NCBI GenBank assembly: GCA_002377855.1
Contig: DFQQ01000037.1
Span: 13,720 to 77,719, forward strand
From: Acidovorax delafieldii
Lineage (GTDB): Bacteria; Pseudomonadota; Gammaproteobacteria; Burkholderiales; Burkholderiaceae_C
DNA length: 64,000 bases
Direction of reading: 5' to 3'
The translations under genes and the position numbers were made by a program. Below, in pieces: positions 24,229-34,643 of the stretch. The notes under the pieces were generated by a model. It was not told the DNA's origin and searched no databases. It saw only the letters and a program-made list of their open reading frames with translations. How positions within the stretch are numbered: position 1 is the stretch's first letter; each line of letters begins with the position of its first letter.

Positions 24229-25527
24229 TCAACCCTCGTGGGCGGCGGCCAGCGCCTGCAGGGCTGCACGCACATCGCTGCTCTCCACCCCGTCCACTGG
24301 CGCCAATTGCGCGGCCAGCTGGTCCAGAGCGTCGGCTTGGGTTTGTAGCTGGGCAATGGCTTGCCCGGCTTCTTTGGGCGCGGCAAAACCGGTGCTCTGC
24401 AGCAGCAAACGCCCGTCGGCCGACAGCAGCTTGAAATAGAACTTGCCGTCGGCTTCGCGGTATTGCTTGAACGAGGGCAGGGCAACTTTGGCTGCCTTGG
24501 CGCTTTTGGTTGTGCTGGCCTGCGCCAGGCTGCGCAACCCCACGGCCGAACGCAGTTCCTTGATGAACGGCGTGGCAATGGAGCGCGCACGTTCCGCGCC
24601 GCGGAGCAGCGTTTGCTCGATGCGCTCTGGGTTATTGATCAGCGATTCGTACTGTTCACGCATCGGAGCGATCACCTGGTCCACACGTTCCAGCAGCACC
24701 TGCTTGGCATCGCCCCAGGCAATGCCTTCGGCATAGGCGCGGCGCAGGGCTTCGGTTTCTTCGGGAGTGGCAAAGGCCTGGTAAATCTGGAACAGCGCAG
24801 AACCTTCTGTCTCTTTGGGCTCGCCTGGTGTGCGCGAGTCGGTCAGCAGGCCGCCAATGAGCTTCTTGAGCTGGTCGCGCGATGAGAACAGAGGAATGGT
24901 GTTGTTGTAGCTCTTGCTCATCTTGCGGCCATCGAGGCCGGGCAAGGTGGCCACGTTGTCATCAATCACTGCTTCAGGCAGCACAAAGTGCTCACCGTAC
25001 AGGTGGTTGAAGCTGCTGGCCATGTCACGTGCCATCTCGATGTGCTGCACCTGGTCGCGCCCCACGGGCACCTTGTGGGCCTTGAACATCAGGATGTCCG
25101 CACCCATGAGCACCGGGTACATGAACAGGCCAGCGGTTACGCCGTCGTCGGCATCGCGCCCGGCCTCGGTGTTCTTGTCTTGCGATGCCTTGTAGGCGTG
25201 CGCGCGATTGAGCAGCCCTTTGCCGGTCACGCAGCTCAGCATCCAGTTCAGCTCGGGGATTTCCGGGATGTCAGACTGGCGGTAGAAGGTGACCTGCTCG
25301 GGATTCAGCCCCGAGGCGAGCCAGCTGGCAGCGATTTCGAGGGTGGAGCGCTGGATGCGCACCGGGTCCTCGCACTTGATAAGCGCGTGGTAGTCGGCCA
25401 GAAAATAAAAGCTCTGCACCCCAGGGCGCAGGCTGGCGGCCACCGATGGGCGGATGGAGCCCACAAAGTTGCCAAGATGGGGCGTGCCGGTGGTGGTGAT
25501 GCCGGTGAGAAAACGGGTGATGCTCAT
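24229..25527 (-). CDS. trpS: Tryptophanyl-tRNA synthetase with extra C-terminal domain
   Basis: The 432-residue protein is a class I synthetase: the HIGH-like motif is TGTPHLGNFVG (residues about 12-22), and KMSKS is in GRKMSKSYNN near residue 205. It charges tRNA-Trp in the cytosol. Usual bacterial TrpS has about 330 residues; here an extra 90 follow, with FYFKLLSADGRLLLQSTGFA resembling a DUF1508/YegP module and then a helical tail. I recall this longer form in related betaproteobacteria. The start at 25527 has no in-frame rival near the HIGH motif. Confidence 0.95.
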   Translation of the reverse strand: MSITRFLTGITTTGTPHLGNFVGSIRPSVAASLRPGVQSFYFLADYHALIKCEDPVRIQRSTLEIAASWLASGLNPEQVTFYRQSDIPEIPELNWMLSCVTGKGLLNRAHAYKASQDKNTEAGRDADDGVTAGLFMYPVLMGADILMFKAHKVPVGRDQVQHIEMARDMASSFNHLYGEHFVLPEAVIDDNVATLPGLDGRKMSKSYNNTIPLFSSRDQLKKLIGGLLTDSRTPGEPKETEGSALFQIYQAFATPEETEALRRAYAEGIAWGDAKQVLLERVDQVIAPMREQYESLINNPERIEQTLLRGAERARSIATPFIKELRSAVGLRSLAQASTTKSAKAAKVALPSFKQYREADGKFYFKLLSADGRLLLQSTGFAAPKEAGQAIAQLQTQADALDQLAAQLAPVDGVESSDVRAALQALAAAHEG

Positions 25528-25578
25528 GAGAAAAAACAGTCTGCTTTGTCAGTAGAGAGGCGCGCTAGCGGCGGATGC

Positions 25579-26250
25579 CTATTGCAGCAACGCGTTCAGG
25601 GGCGCGAGAACCAGGGTTTTGATCAGGCTCAGGCCCACGCTCATCAAGGGCGTCATCCAGAACTGTGAAACGATCTGGAAATAGACGAGCGCCAGCACGA
25701 TGAAGAAACCGTAGGGTTCCACGCGGGCCAGCATTTGCGCGGGCTTCCAGGGCAGCAGGCCCACCAGAATGCGGCCGCCATCCAGCGGGGGCAGCGGGAA
25801 CAGGTTGAATGCCCACATCGACAGGTTCACGATCACCCCTGCGCGGGCCATGCCGATGAAGAACTCTTCTTGCACGCCAATGCCCGACAGCACGGCCCAC
25901 AGCGCTGCCCAAGCCACCGCCTGCACAAAGTTGGAGGCGGGGCCCGCCAGCGCGACCCACACCATGTCGCGCTTGGGGTTGCGCAAGGCCCCCACATTCA
26001 CCGGCACGGGTTTGGCGTAGCCAAAGACAAACGCTCCTGAGGTGGCAAACACCAGCAGCAGCGGCATCAATACGGTGCCGATGGGATCAATGTGCTTGAT
26101 GGGGTTGAGCGTGATGCGCCCCAGCATGTGAGCGGTGTTGTCGCCATAGTGGCGGGCCACGTAGCCATGGGCTGCCTCGTGCACCGTGATGGCGAACAGC
26201 ACCGGCAAGGCGTAGATGAGAATGGTTTGGATGAGATTGGAGGTGTCCAC
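25579..26250 (-). CDS. Site-2-protease family (M50) membrane peptidase
   Basis: A 223-residue integral membrane protein with five or six hydrophobic segments. The zinc motif is VHEAAHGY (HExxH, residues about 23-30) and the second ligand motif is FPLPPLDGGRIL. It cuts transmembrane proteins. Compact forms like this lack the PDZ domain of RseP and have unknown substrates. It lies 51 bases before the trpS start on the same strand. Confidence 0.9.
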   Translation of the reverse strand: MDTSNLIQTILIYALPVLFAITVHEAAHGYVARHYGDNTAHMLGRITLNPIKHIDPIGTVLMPLLLVFATSGAFVFGYAKPVPVNVGALRNPKRDMVWVALAGPASNFVQAVAWAALWAVLSGIGVQEEFFIGMARAGVIVNLSMWAFNLFPLPPLDGGRILVGLLPWKPAQMLARVEPYGFFIVLALVYFQIVSQFWMTPLMSVGLSLIKTLVLAPLNALLQ

Positions 26251-26405
26251 TCGGGGATTGTCTCAGACTGCGGCGCAACGGGCGGTGCATGCGGAGATGC
26301 GTCAGCAGGTCTTTGCAGGCCTGTTCGCCAACGCTGCAGATGCAAGCCCCCGCCAGCGCCAACCCCGCCACAGAAAAAGCAGGGCGCTCTGGCGCGGCAG
26401 AAGAC

Positions 26406-27041
26406 TCAAAGCCCCAGCGCTTGCAGGCTGCCGCGCCCTTCGCGCACGACCTCAGGGTCGCCGCCCGTGCCCATGGGGGTGAGGTCCACCACGGTGGTGG
26501 GCTCCTGCGGGCAGCCCCCCGCGTCCACGATGGCATCGAGCACTTTTTCGTAGCGTTCCCGGATCTGCTCGGGGTCGTTCAGCGGCTCGCTTTCGCCCGC
26601 TGGAATGAAGGTGGTGGCCAGCAGGGGGGCGCCGTGCAGCTCCAGCAGCAATTGCAGGCCCTTGCGGTCAGGCACACGCAAGCCAATCGTCTTGCGCGAA
26701 GGGTGGCTCACGCGGCGCGGCACTTCCTTCGTGGCTTCCAGGATGAAGGTGTACGGCCCCGGTGTGCCCAGCTTGAGCAGGCGGTACTGGCGGTTGTCCA
26801 CGCGCGCATAGTTGGCCAGTTCCGAAAGGTCGCGGCACAGCAGCGTCAAGTGGTGCTTGTCGTCTACCTGTCGAATGCGGCGCAGCCGGTCGACGGCATC
26901 CTTGTCGTCCAGATGGCAGACCAACGCGTAGCTGGAATCGGTGGGCACCGCCACGATGCCGCCTTTTTGCAGCAAGGCAGCGGCTTGCTTCAGCAGCCGG
27001 GGCTGGGGATTGTCGGGATGAACTTCGAAATACTGTGCCAT
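26406..27041 (-). CDS. YrdC/Sua5-fold L-threonylcarbamoyladenylate synthase family protein
   Basis: The 211-residue protein has the YrdC core: AAALLQKGGIVAVPTDSSYALVCHLDD (about residues 20-45), KHHLTLLCRDLSELANYA, GPYTFILEATKEVPRRV and IGLRVPDRK. Such enzymes make threonylcarbamoyl-AMP for tRNA t6A37. This is the shorter YciO-like form, whose part in t6A is less certain. It is placed between the PHP phosphatase and the M50 peptidase genes, 22 bases after the former. Confidence 0.9.
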   Translation of the reverse strand: MAQYFEVHPDNPQPRLLKQAAALLQKGGIVAVPTDSSYALVCHLDDKDAVDRLRRIRQVDDKHHLTLLCRDLSELANYARVDNRQYRLLKLGTPGPYTFILEATKEVPRRVSHPSRKTIGLRVPDRKGLQLLLELHGAPLLATTFIPAGESEPLNDPEQIRERYEKVLDAIVDAGGCPQEPTTVVDLTPMGTGGDPEVVREGRGSLQALGL

Positions 27042-27063
27042 GGCGTGAGCAGCGTTGAGGGCT

Positions 27064-27927
27064 TCAGGGCGCGGGCTGAATGCGGTCGGCCAGCGCTTCC
27101 CACACGGGGGTCAACTGGCCTGGCAGGAAGGGCAGCGTGCCCAGATCGGTGTGGGACTCGTCCGGGCTGTGGAAATCGCTGCCGCGCGATGCCGCCAGCC
27201 CAAACTCTTCTGCCATGGCTGCATAGGTCACGTACTCTGCAGCGGTATGGCTGCCGGTCACCACCTCTACACCCGTGCCGCCATGGGCCTTGAACTCGGA
27301 GAACAGCGCGTACTCCTCGTTCGCCGTGAACTTGTATCGGGCCGGATGCGCAATGACGGCCATGCCGCCCGCCTCGGTGATCCAGCGCACGGCATCGCCC
27401 AGGCTTGCCCAGCGGTGCGGCACATAGCCGGGCTTGCCCTCAATCAGAAACTTGCGGAACACTTCGGATGTGTCGCGGCACACCTGGGTCTCTACCAAAA
27501 ACCGCGCAAAGTGCGTGCGCGAGATGAGTTGTGGGTTGCCCACAAACTGCAGTGCACCCTCGTATGCGCCGTGAATGCCCACCTGCGCAAGTTGCGCTGC
27601 CATCTCTTGCGCACGCTCGCTGCGCCCCCCGCGGGTGGCGGCCAGCCCTTCGGCCAGCGCCGCGTTGTCCGGGTCGAAGCCTAACCCCACGATATGCACC
27701 GTGGTGCCGGCAAACGTCACGGAAATCTCCGTGCCCGTGAGATAGGCCATCCCGAGGCTGCGGGCGGCAGCCGCGGCGCGGTGCTGTCCGCCGATTTCAT
27801 CGTGGTCGGTCAAGGCCCACAGCTCCACGCCATTGGCTTTGGCGCGGGCCGCCAGCGCTTCGGGAGTCATTGTTCCGTCGGATACCACGGAGTGGCAGTG
27901 CAGGTCAGCGTTGAGGTAAGTGGTCAC
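27064..27927 (-). CDS. PHP-domain phosphoesterase (RNase AM / YciV type)
   Basis: The 287-residue protein has the PHP metal-binding pattern: DLHCHSVVSDG (residues about 8-18), ALTDHDEIGG, EISVTF, SRTHFAR, and SDFHSPDE near residue 258. YciV/RNase AM removes 5' nucleotides, including from 3',5'-bisphosphates, and matures 5S and other RNA ends. Forms a minus-strand run with yrdC, the M50 peptidase and trpS. Confidence 0.9.
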   Translation of the reverse strand: MTTYLNADLHCHSVVSDGTMTPEALAARAKANGVELWALTDHDEIGGQHRAAAAARSLGMAYLTGTEISVTFAGTTVHIVGLGFDPDNAALAEGLAATRGGRSERAQEMAAQLAQVGIHGAYEGALQFVGNPQLISRTHFARFLVETQVCRDTSEVFRKFLIEGKPGYVPHRWASLGDAVRWITEAGGMAVIAHPARYKFTANEEYALFSEFKAHGGTGVEVVTGSHTAAEYVTYAAMAEEFGLAASRGSDFHSPDESHTDLGTLPFLPGQLTPVWEALADRIQPAP

Positions 27928-28203
27928 GAATTCATTCTACGGGCTCGCCCCCGGCTCGCTGGGACCAGGGCTTTTGCTCGGTTACGAGCTTGTGCGGTGC
28001 GGGTGCTCCTAAAGCCGGCCACAGGCAGGGTCCCGATAAGCATCGCGCGGGGGCACGGGGTCGCGCAGCGCCGCACGCGAAACGGCTGCGAACCGTTGCT
28101 GGCACGCATCCCGTCACTTTTCTTTCCGTCACCAGGGCGGCGCCGGGGCCGCTGTAGGGGCGCCTCTGCGTCGTGGGGGGCGCTCTCCCCATTGACCCGC
28201 CTT

Positions 28204-29919
28204 CTACAGCTGCGCGCCCTCTACCAAAAACTGCACCTTGCGCTCCCCCTTCCATTCATTCACGTCGAGGCGAAACGCCAGCAGCACCCGCTGGGGCAGC
28301 GGCTCGGTGCGGCCGAACCAGATGGCGTCCACAGGGCTGCCTTGGTGGATGAGCTTGATGGACAGGTGGTTCTTGGCCTCACCCACCAGGCGCTGGCTCA
28401 GCACCTCGACCTCTTCGCTGAAGGTGGGGGGTAAAAAGCCCTGGCCCCAGACCTCGCGGTGCAGGGTGTCCACGATGTCGGCACGGCAATACTCGGGCGC
28501 CAGGGGGCCGTCGGTTTCGATCTTGCGGGTGAGGGTGGCCGCGTCCAGCCATTCTTGCGCCACCTGGGCCAGGCCTTGCTCAAATACCTCGAAGTGCTCC
28601 TCGGCCACGGTGCAGCCTGCCGCCATGGCGTGGCCGCCGAACTTGAGGAGGACGCCCGGGTGGCGTTTGGCCACCAGGTCCAGCGCGTCGCGCAGGTGAA
28701 AGCCGGGGATCGAGCGACCCGAGCCTTTGAGCTCATGCTCCTTGCCCGGAGCGCTGCTGGCCGCAAACACAAAGGTGGGGCGGTGCAGCTTGTCTTTGAT
28801 GCGGCTGGCCACGATGCCGACCACCCCTTCATGAAAGTCGGGGTCGAACACGCTGATGGCGGGCGGCGGCTCTTCGTCTTCCTGGAACAGACTCTCGGCC
28901 ATCAGCATGGCCTGCTCGCGCATGCCGCCTTCGATCTCGCGGCGCTCGCGGTTGATGCCGTCCAACTGCGCGGCCAGCTCGGCTGCGCGGCCAGGGTCGT
29001 CGGTCAGCAGGCATTCAATGCCCAGCGTCATGTCGGCCAGGCGGCCAGCGGCGTTGATGCGCGGGCCCAGGGCAAAGCCAAAGTCGAACGTGGTGGCCAC
29101 GTCGGCCTTGCGGCCAGCGGCGTGGAACAGGGCTGCAACGCCTGCGGGCATTTGCCCGGCGCGGATGCGGCGCAGGCCCTGGGCCACCAGGCGGCGGTTG
29201 TTGGCGTCGAGCTTGACCACGTCGGCCACGGTGCCCAGCGCCACCAGCGTGAGCAGCGGGTCGAGTTTCGGCTGGCTGGCAGCATCGAACACGCCGCGCG
29301 CGCGCAGCTCGGCGCGCAGTGCCAACAGCACGTAGAACATGACGCCCACCCCGGCGATGGACTTGCTCTCAAAAGTGCAGCCGGGCTGGTTGGGGTTGAC
29401 GATGGCGTCGGCTGCGGGCAGCGTGGGGCCTGGCAGGTGGTGGTCGGTCACCAGCACCTTCAGGCCCAGGGCCTTGGCCTCGGCCACGCCTTCGACGCTG
29501 GCAATGCCGTTGTCCACGGTGATGAGCACGTCGGCCCCGCGCTCGGCCACCCGGCGGGCGATGGAGGCGGTGAGGCCGTAGCCGTCGGTCACGCGGTCGG
29601 GCACCAGGTAGTCCACGTTCTGGGCGCCCAGCAGGCGCAGGCCGCGCACGCCCACGGCGCAAGCGGTGGCGCCGTCGCAGTCGTAGTCGGCCACGATGAC
29701 CATGCGCAGGTTCTGCGCCATGGCGTCGGCCAGCAGGCGGGCTGCGGCGTCAATGCCTTGCAGGCCCACAGGTGGCAGCAGGCGGGCCAGGCCGTCGTCC
29801 AGCTCTTCCTTGGCGCTGACGCCCCGCGCGGCGTACAACCGGGCCAGCAGGGGGTGCACACCCGCTTGTTCCAGCGCCCATGCGGCGCGGGGGGGGATGT
29901 CTCTTGCTATTATTTTCAT
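28204..29919 (-). CDS. recJ: Single-strand-specific 5'-3' exonuclease RecJ
   Basis: The 571-residue protein has DHH-family motifs: VIVADYDCDGATACAVG (residues about 73-89), VDNGIASVEGV, VTDHHLPGP near residue 160, and GGHAMAAGCT (DHHA1 domain) near residue 425. It trims single-stranded DNA in RecF recombination and mismatch repair. The ATG at 29917-29919 overlaps the stop of the gene before it (ATGA), and it lies inside a palindromic repeat copy (29906-29950), so the first residues MKIIARD are repeat-derived. Confidence 0.95.
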   Translation of the reverse strand: MKIIARDIPPRAAWALEQAGVHPLLARLYAARGVSAKEELDDGLARLLPPVGLQGIDAAARLLADAMAQNLRMVIVADYDCDGATACAVGVRGLRLLGAQNVDYLVPDRVTDGYGLTASIARRVAERGADVLITVDNGIASVEGVAEAKALGLKVLVTDHHLPGPTLPAADAIVNPNQPGCTFESKSIAGVGVMFYVLLALRAELRARGVFDAASQPKLDPLLTLVALGTVADVVKLDANNRRLVAQGLRRIRAGQMPAGVAALFHAAGRKADVATTFDFGFALGPRINAAGRLADMTLGIECLLTDDPGRAAELAAQLDGINRERREIEGGMREQAMLMAESLFQEDEEPPPAISVFDPDFHEGVVGIVASRIKDKLHRPTFVFAASSAPGKEHELKGSGRSIPGFHLRDALDLVAKRHPGVLLKFGGHAMAAGCTVAEEHFEVFEQGLAQVAQEWLDAATLTRKIETDGPLAPEYCRADIVDTLHREVWGQGFLPPTFSEEVEVLSQRLVGEAKNHLSIKLIHQGSPVDAIWFGRTEPLPQRVLLAFRLDVNEWKGERKVQFLVEGAQL

Positions 29920-29950
29920 AGCTTGTTGCGCACGTCTTTCAAGCGCTGGG
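29906..29950. repeat. Palindromic repeat, copy D, spanning the recJ start
   Basis: On the minus strand it reads CAGCGCTTG-N5-CGTGCGC, then AGCTAT-GAAAATA-ATAGC. It covers the end of the upstream gene and the recJ start codon. Confidence 0.7.
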
Positions 29951-30881
29951 GGCTTAAAACGCTTTGAATTCTCTGCAGCACGCCGCGCGGTGCGGTGTGC
30001 AGGCTTTGCACCCCGCGCTCACCGCACAGGGTCAGGCGCACGGGGTGACCTGCCTCGGCCCGCTGGCGCAGTTGGGCCAGGGGCCCGGTGTCGAGCGCCT
30101 GCCAGGCGGCCGCCCAGGCGCGCCAGTCTTCGCGCAGGGCAGGGGCCTGCAGGGTGGCATTGACGGTGGGCAGCGGCGCTGCGGCAGGGGTTGGCTGGGG
30201 CAAGCTGCCTGCACCATGCACCCAGAACGAGTTGACGGTGGGCAGGCCCTGCGCGCTGCGGGCGTCGTTGAAGGCGTGGGTGTACAGCAGCATCTGCATT
30301 TCGCTGTGCAGGCGCTGCAGCTTGCGGGTGGCGTGCGCATCGGGGCTGGTTGGCATCCATGTGCGCACGTCGCGGCGCAACACGCGCTCCAGCGAGGCGG
30401 CGCGAAGGTTGCTGAACACTTGCCCTTGGGCCAGCCAGCGGGTGGGGTGGTCGTAGATGAGGGCGATACCGTCTTCTGCAAACCAAGGCTGGACGATGTC
30501 CAGCAGCGCGCGCGAGGCGACCTCGTCCAGCGCCAGTTGGTCCGGGTCACCCAGGGTCACGTGGTCGGTGCTGACTTGCCACTGGCAGGGGGTGACGCAG
30601 GCCCAGGCCGCGCCATCGGCCGGCAGGCCTTGCTCCACCCGGCGCCAAGCAGCCCAGGGGATGCGGCCATCGTCCACGGGCAGGCCGACGCTGTGGGCAA
30701 CGGCCACTTCGGCGGGGCTGGAGTAGCTGGTTTCTTCGCCCCAGTGGGCGCGGGTGGTGTCGGGGTCAAGGCGGGCAAGCAGCGCGGTCAGGTGCGGCAG
30801 CTGCAGGTTGTCCAGGGTTTGCTGGGCTCCCTCGGAAGCGCTGGCGGCGTAGGGGATGAGCAAATGGTGCGTGTCTGACAT
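29916..30881 (-). CDS. Phosphoglycerate-mutase-like protein
   Basis: The 321-residue protein starts MSDTHHLLIPYAASASEG. Its relatives in Burkholderiales are named phosphoglycerate mutase or hypothetical; the order of segments (LIPYA, PHLTALLARL, RVEQGLPADGAAWACVTPCQW, LALDEVASRALL, PTVNSFWVHGAG) is the one I remember for that family. I cannot point to catalytic residues with certainty, and the activity is unproven. The ATG at 30881 was chosen over the open frame up to 30962, whose extra residues look like noise. The gene is translationally coupled to recJ. Confidence 0.55.
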   Translation of the reverse strand: MSDTHHLLIPYAASASEGAQQTLDNLQLPHLTALLARLDPDTTRAHWGEETSYSSPAEVAVAHSVGLPVDDGRIPWAAWRRVEQGLPADGAAWACVTPCQWQVSTDHVTLGDPDQLALDEVASRALLDIVQPWFAEDGIALIYDHPTRWLAQGQVFSNLRAASLERVLRRDVRTWMPTSPDAHATRKLQRLHSEMQMLLYTHAFNDARSAQGLPTVNSFWVHGAGSLPQPTPAAAPLPTVNATLQAPALREDWRAWAAAWQALDTGPLAQLRQRAEAGHPVRLTLCGERGVQSLHTAPRGVLQRIQSVLSPQRLKDVRNKL

Positions 30882-31041
30882 GCGCGTATTGTCCGGGATG
30901 CCACAATCGGCCCCGCCCCGGGCGGACAAGCTGCCTGGGCTTCTTCGGTAGAACTTGCGCAAATCAGGACGTACACAAGCCTTCGCCTGCGGTGGGCTCC
31001 TTGCCTGAAACTTGTTTTGCGCAAGTCATGTTCGGGTACTT

Positions 31042-32287
31042 ATGCAACTTCCTTACGAACTGGCCTTGGGCTGGCGCTACACGCGTGCTGGCCGCGCCAC
31101 GCGGCGCAACGGCTTTATCTCGTTCATCTCGGGCGTGTCCATGCTGGGCATCGCGCTCGGGGTGGCGGCGCTCATCATTGTGCTGAGCGTGATGAACGGC
31201 TTTCAAAAAGAAGTGCGCGACCGCATGCTGAGCGTGGTCTCGCACATCGAGATTTTTGCGCCCCATGGCGCGGCGCTGCCCGACCCCGCGCGTACGCTGG
31301 CCGAGGCGCAGCAAAACCCCGCCGTCATTGGCGCGGCCCCTTTCGTGGCTGCGCAGGCCCTGCTGGCGCGCGGCGAGGACATGAAGGGCACGCTGGTGCG
31401 CGGTATTGATCCTTTGCACGAAGGTGCCGTGACCGATCTGGCATCCACCAATGCCGAAGTGCTCAAGCAACTGGTGCCGGGCGAGTTTCGCGTGGTGCTG
31501 GGGCGCGAACTGGCGCGCTCGCTGGGCGCGCGCGTGGGCGATGCGGTCACGCTGATTGCCCCTGCGGGCCAGGTCACGCCGGCCGGCGTGGTGCCGCGCC
31601 TCAAGCAGATGACAGTGGTGGGCACGTTTGACTCAGGCCACTACGAATACGACTCGGCCCTGGTCATGCTGCACCACGAAGACGCGCAGCGCATCTTTCG
31701 CCTGGAAGGGCCCACGGGCGTGCGCCTGAAGCTCAAGGACCTGCACCAGGCCCGCACGGTGGCGCAGCAACTGGCACAGTCCTTGAGCGGCGATCTGCTG
31801 ATTCGCGACTGGACCCAGCAAAACCGCACTTGGTTTGCCGCCGTGCAGCTTGAAAAACGCATGATGTTCATCATCCTCACGCTCATCGTGGCGGTGGCGG
31901 CGTTCAACTTGGTGAGCACGCTGGTGATGACGGTGACGGACAAGCGCGCCGACATTGCCATCCTGCGCACGCTCGGCGCGAGCCCCCGGAGCATCATGGG
32001 CATCTTCGTGGTGCAAGGCGCCATGGTGGGGGTGATCGGTACCTGCGTGGGCCTGCTGCTGGGCCTGGGAGTTGCCGCCAACATCGACGTGATCGTCCCG
32101 GCCATCGAACGGGCGCTGAACGCCAGCTTTTTGCCCAAGGACATCTACCTCATCAGCAAGATGCCCAGCGAGCCGCAGGCCAGCGACATCGTGCCCATTG
32201 GCGTCATTTCTTTGGTGCTGGCCTTTGTGGCCACGCTGTACCCCAGCTGGCGTGCCAGCCGTGTCAACCCCGCAGAGGCACTCCGCT

Positions 32288-32295
<8 letters not shown>
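31042..32295 (+). CDS. Lipoprotein-releasing ABC transporter permease (LolC/E family)
   Basis: A 417-residue inner-membrane protein starting MQLPYELALGWRYTRAG. It has one N-terminal membrane segment (SMLGIALGVAALIIVLSVMNG), a large periplasmic domain of about 200 residues, and three C-terminal segments (FIILTLIVAVAAFNLVSTLVM; GIFVVQGAMVGVIGTCVGLLLG; VISLVLAFVATLYPSW), the FtsX-type layout. With LolD it extracts lipoproteins for transport to the outer membrane. Only one permease gene is present, so it probably works as a homodimer (LolF type). The start was set at ATG 31042 because the frame further upstream is not conserved in type. Confidence 0.93.
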
Positions 32296-33082
<787 letters not shown>

Positions 33083-33109
33083 CGGCACCGGGCACAAGGC
33101 ACGCGCCCT

Positions 33110-33943
33110 ATGGCCTGGATTGACACCCACGTCCACCTCGACGCTCCGGAGCTGGCGCACGACGTGGACGCGGTGCGCGAGCGGGCCCGGGCACGGGGCG
33201 TGGCGCATTGCGTGCTGCCCGCGGTAGAGCGCAGCAACTGGGACAGCGTGCGCCTGCTGGCCCACCGCCACGGAGACAGCTACGCCCTGGGCATCCACCC
33301 GTTGTTCACCGGTTGCGCGCACGATGAAGACTTGTCGCTGCTGGCCGATACCCTGCAGCAGCACCGCAGCGACCCACGGCTGGTAGCGGTGGGCGAAATC
33401 GGGCTCGACTACTTTGTGCCGGGCCTCGACGCCGAGCGCCAGCAGCGCTTTTACCGCGAGCAGCTCGTGCTGGCGCGGCGGTTTGATTTGCCCGTCATCC
33501 TGCATGTGCGCCGCTCGGCCGACCAGCTATTGAAGGCGCTGCGCCAGGTGAAAGTGCGCGGGGGCATTGCCCACGCCTTCAATGGCAGCCTGCAGCAATC
33601 TAAGGCGTTCATGGCACTGGGCTTCAAGTTGGGGTTTGGCGGGGCGGTGACGTACGACCGGGCCCTGCAACTGCGCCGCCTGGCCACGGACCTGCCGCTG
33701 GACAGTCTGGTGATGGAGACCGATTCGCCCGACATTCCCCCGCACTGGCTCTACACCACCGCTGCCGACCGGGCCCAGGGCCAACCCCAGGGCCGCAACA
33801 CCCCCGCCGAGCTGCCCCGCATTGCCCAGGTGGTGGCCGATTTGCGCGGCATGACCGTGGCCGACCTGGCGCAGGCCACCATGGCCAACGCCTGCGCTGC
33901 ATTGCCGGGGTTATCGAGTTTATTGAACCGAAAAGGCCTGTAG
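33110..33943 (+). CDS. TatD-family metal-dependent deoxyribonuclease
   Basis: The 277-residue protein has the TatD pattern: MAWIDTHVHLD (metal-binding HxH at residues 7 and 9), GEIGLDYF near residue 96, ILHVRRS (His) near 129, GIAHAFNGS near 150 and METDSPDIPP (metal-binding Asp) near residue 204. These are Mg-dependent 3'-5' exonucleases of DNA repair and decay. It follows lolD by 27 bases. Its TAG stop (33941-33943) is the first three bases of palindromic repeat copy B. Confidence 0.92.
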   Translation: MAWIDTHVHLDAPELAHDVDAVRERARARGVAHCVLPAVERSNWDSVRLLAHRHGDSYALGIHPLFTGCAHDEDLSLLADTLQQHRSDPRLVAVGEIGLDYFVPGLDAERQQRFYREQLVLARRFDLPVILHVRRSADQLLKALRQVKVRGGIAHAFNGSLQQSKAFMALGFKLGFGGAVTYDRALQLRRLATDLPLDSLVMETDSPDIPPHWLYTTAADRAQGQPQGRNTPAELPRIAQVVADLRGMTVADLAQATMANACAALPGLSSLLNRKGL

Positions 33944-33983
33944 CGCTTGTGTATCAAGCGCTGGATGCTATTGATTTGATAGT
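33941..33983. repeat. Palindromic repeat, copy B, at the tatD stop codon
   Basis: TAGCGCTTG-N5-CAAGCGCT then GCTATTGATTTGATAG. It begins with the stop codon of tatD and ends before the next gene. Confidence 0.75.
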
Positions 33984-34045
33984 CAATGAGCCTTAGCGGT
34001 GCCTGGATACATTCTGGATACACGGGCCGTACACAATCCCCCGCC

Positions 34046-34639
34046 ATGATCACCCCGCAGGAACCCGCACCCATAGCCAGTAGCGCCGCAACACCAGCCG
34101 GTGAGGCGCCCACGCGGCTGGTGGGCTTGCCCCCCGTGGTGTCTGCAGGCACGGTGGTGCTGGTGCTGGGCAGCTTCCCTGGTGCGGCGTCGCTCAAGGC
34201 TCAGCAGTATTACGGCCATCCCCAAAACCACTTCTGGCGCATTTTGCAAAGCCTGTGGCCCCAGCACCCGTTGCCGCCGGCCGGGCCGCAGCACTATGCC
34301 CAGCGCTGCGCGTGGCTGCTGGAGCGCCGCCTGGGCGTGTGGGACGTGTACGCCAGCTGCGAACGCGAGGGCAGCCTGGACACCAGCATTCGCTGTGCGG
34401 TGGTCAACGATTTTGCGCAGTTGCTGCGCGAATGCCCTGACCTGCGCGCCATCGCCCACAATGGTGGGGAAAGCTTCAAGCACAGCGCGGCGGTGCGGCA
34501 ACAATGGGAAAGCGCGTACCCTGCAGCCCAGGTGCAATCGGTGCGCCTGCCTTCCACCAGCCCTGCCAACGCCAGCTGGAGCTTTGAACGTAAACAGACT
34601 GCCTGGGCTGAACTGATGGCCGCGCACGGATTGCTTTGA
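34046..34639 (+). CDS. DNA-deoxyinosine glycosylase (uracil-DNA glycosylase superfamily)
   Basis: About 197 residues from ATG 34046 (an ATG at 33986 is possible). The segment VVLVLGSFPGAASLKAQQYYGHPQNHFWRIL holds the family's GSFPG start and the NHFW motif, and HNGGESFKH near residue 144 and LPSTSPANAS near residue 172 complete the typical end. HDG enzymes excise hypoxanthine from DNA. Follows palindromic repeat copy B. Confidence 0.85.
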   Translation: MITPQEPAPIASSAATPAGEAPTRLVGLPPVVSAGTVVLVLGSFPGAASLKAQQYYGHPQNHFWRILQSLWPQHPLPPAGPQHYAQRCAWLLERRLGVWDVYASCEREGSLDTSIRCAVVNDFAQLLRECPDLRAIAHNGGESFKHSAAVRQQWESAYPAAQVQSVRLPSTSPANASWSFERKQTAWAELMAAHGLL

Positions 34640-34643
34640 ACCC

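Noticed and set aside
27928..28203. Possible extra gene between the PHP phosphatase and recJ
   Set aside because: Short frames exist but none has a ribosome site or a recognisable domain; composition is mixed.
28459..29967. A plus-strand open frame of 502 codons over recJ
   Set aside because: Same reason: complement of a conserved gene with no recognisable motifs.
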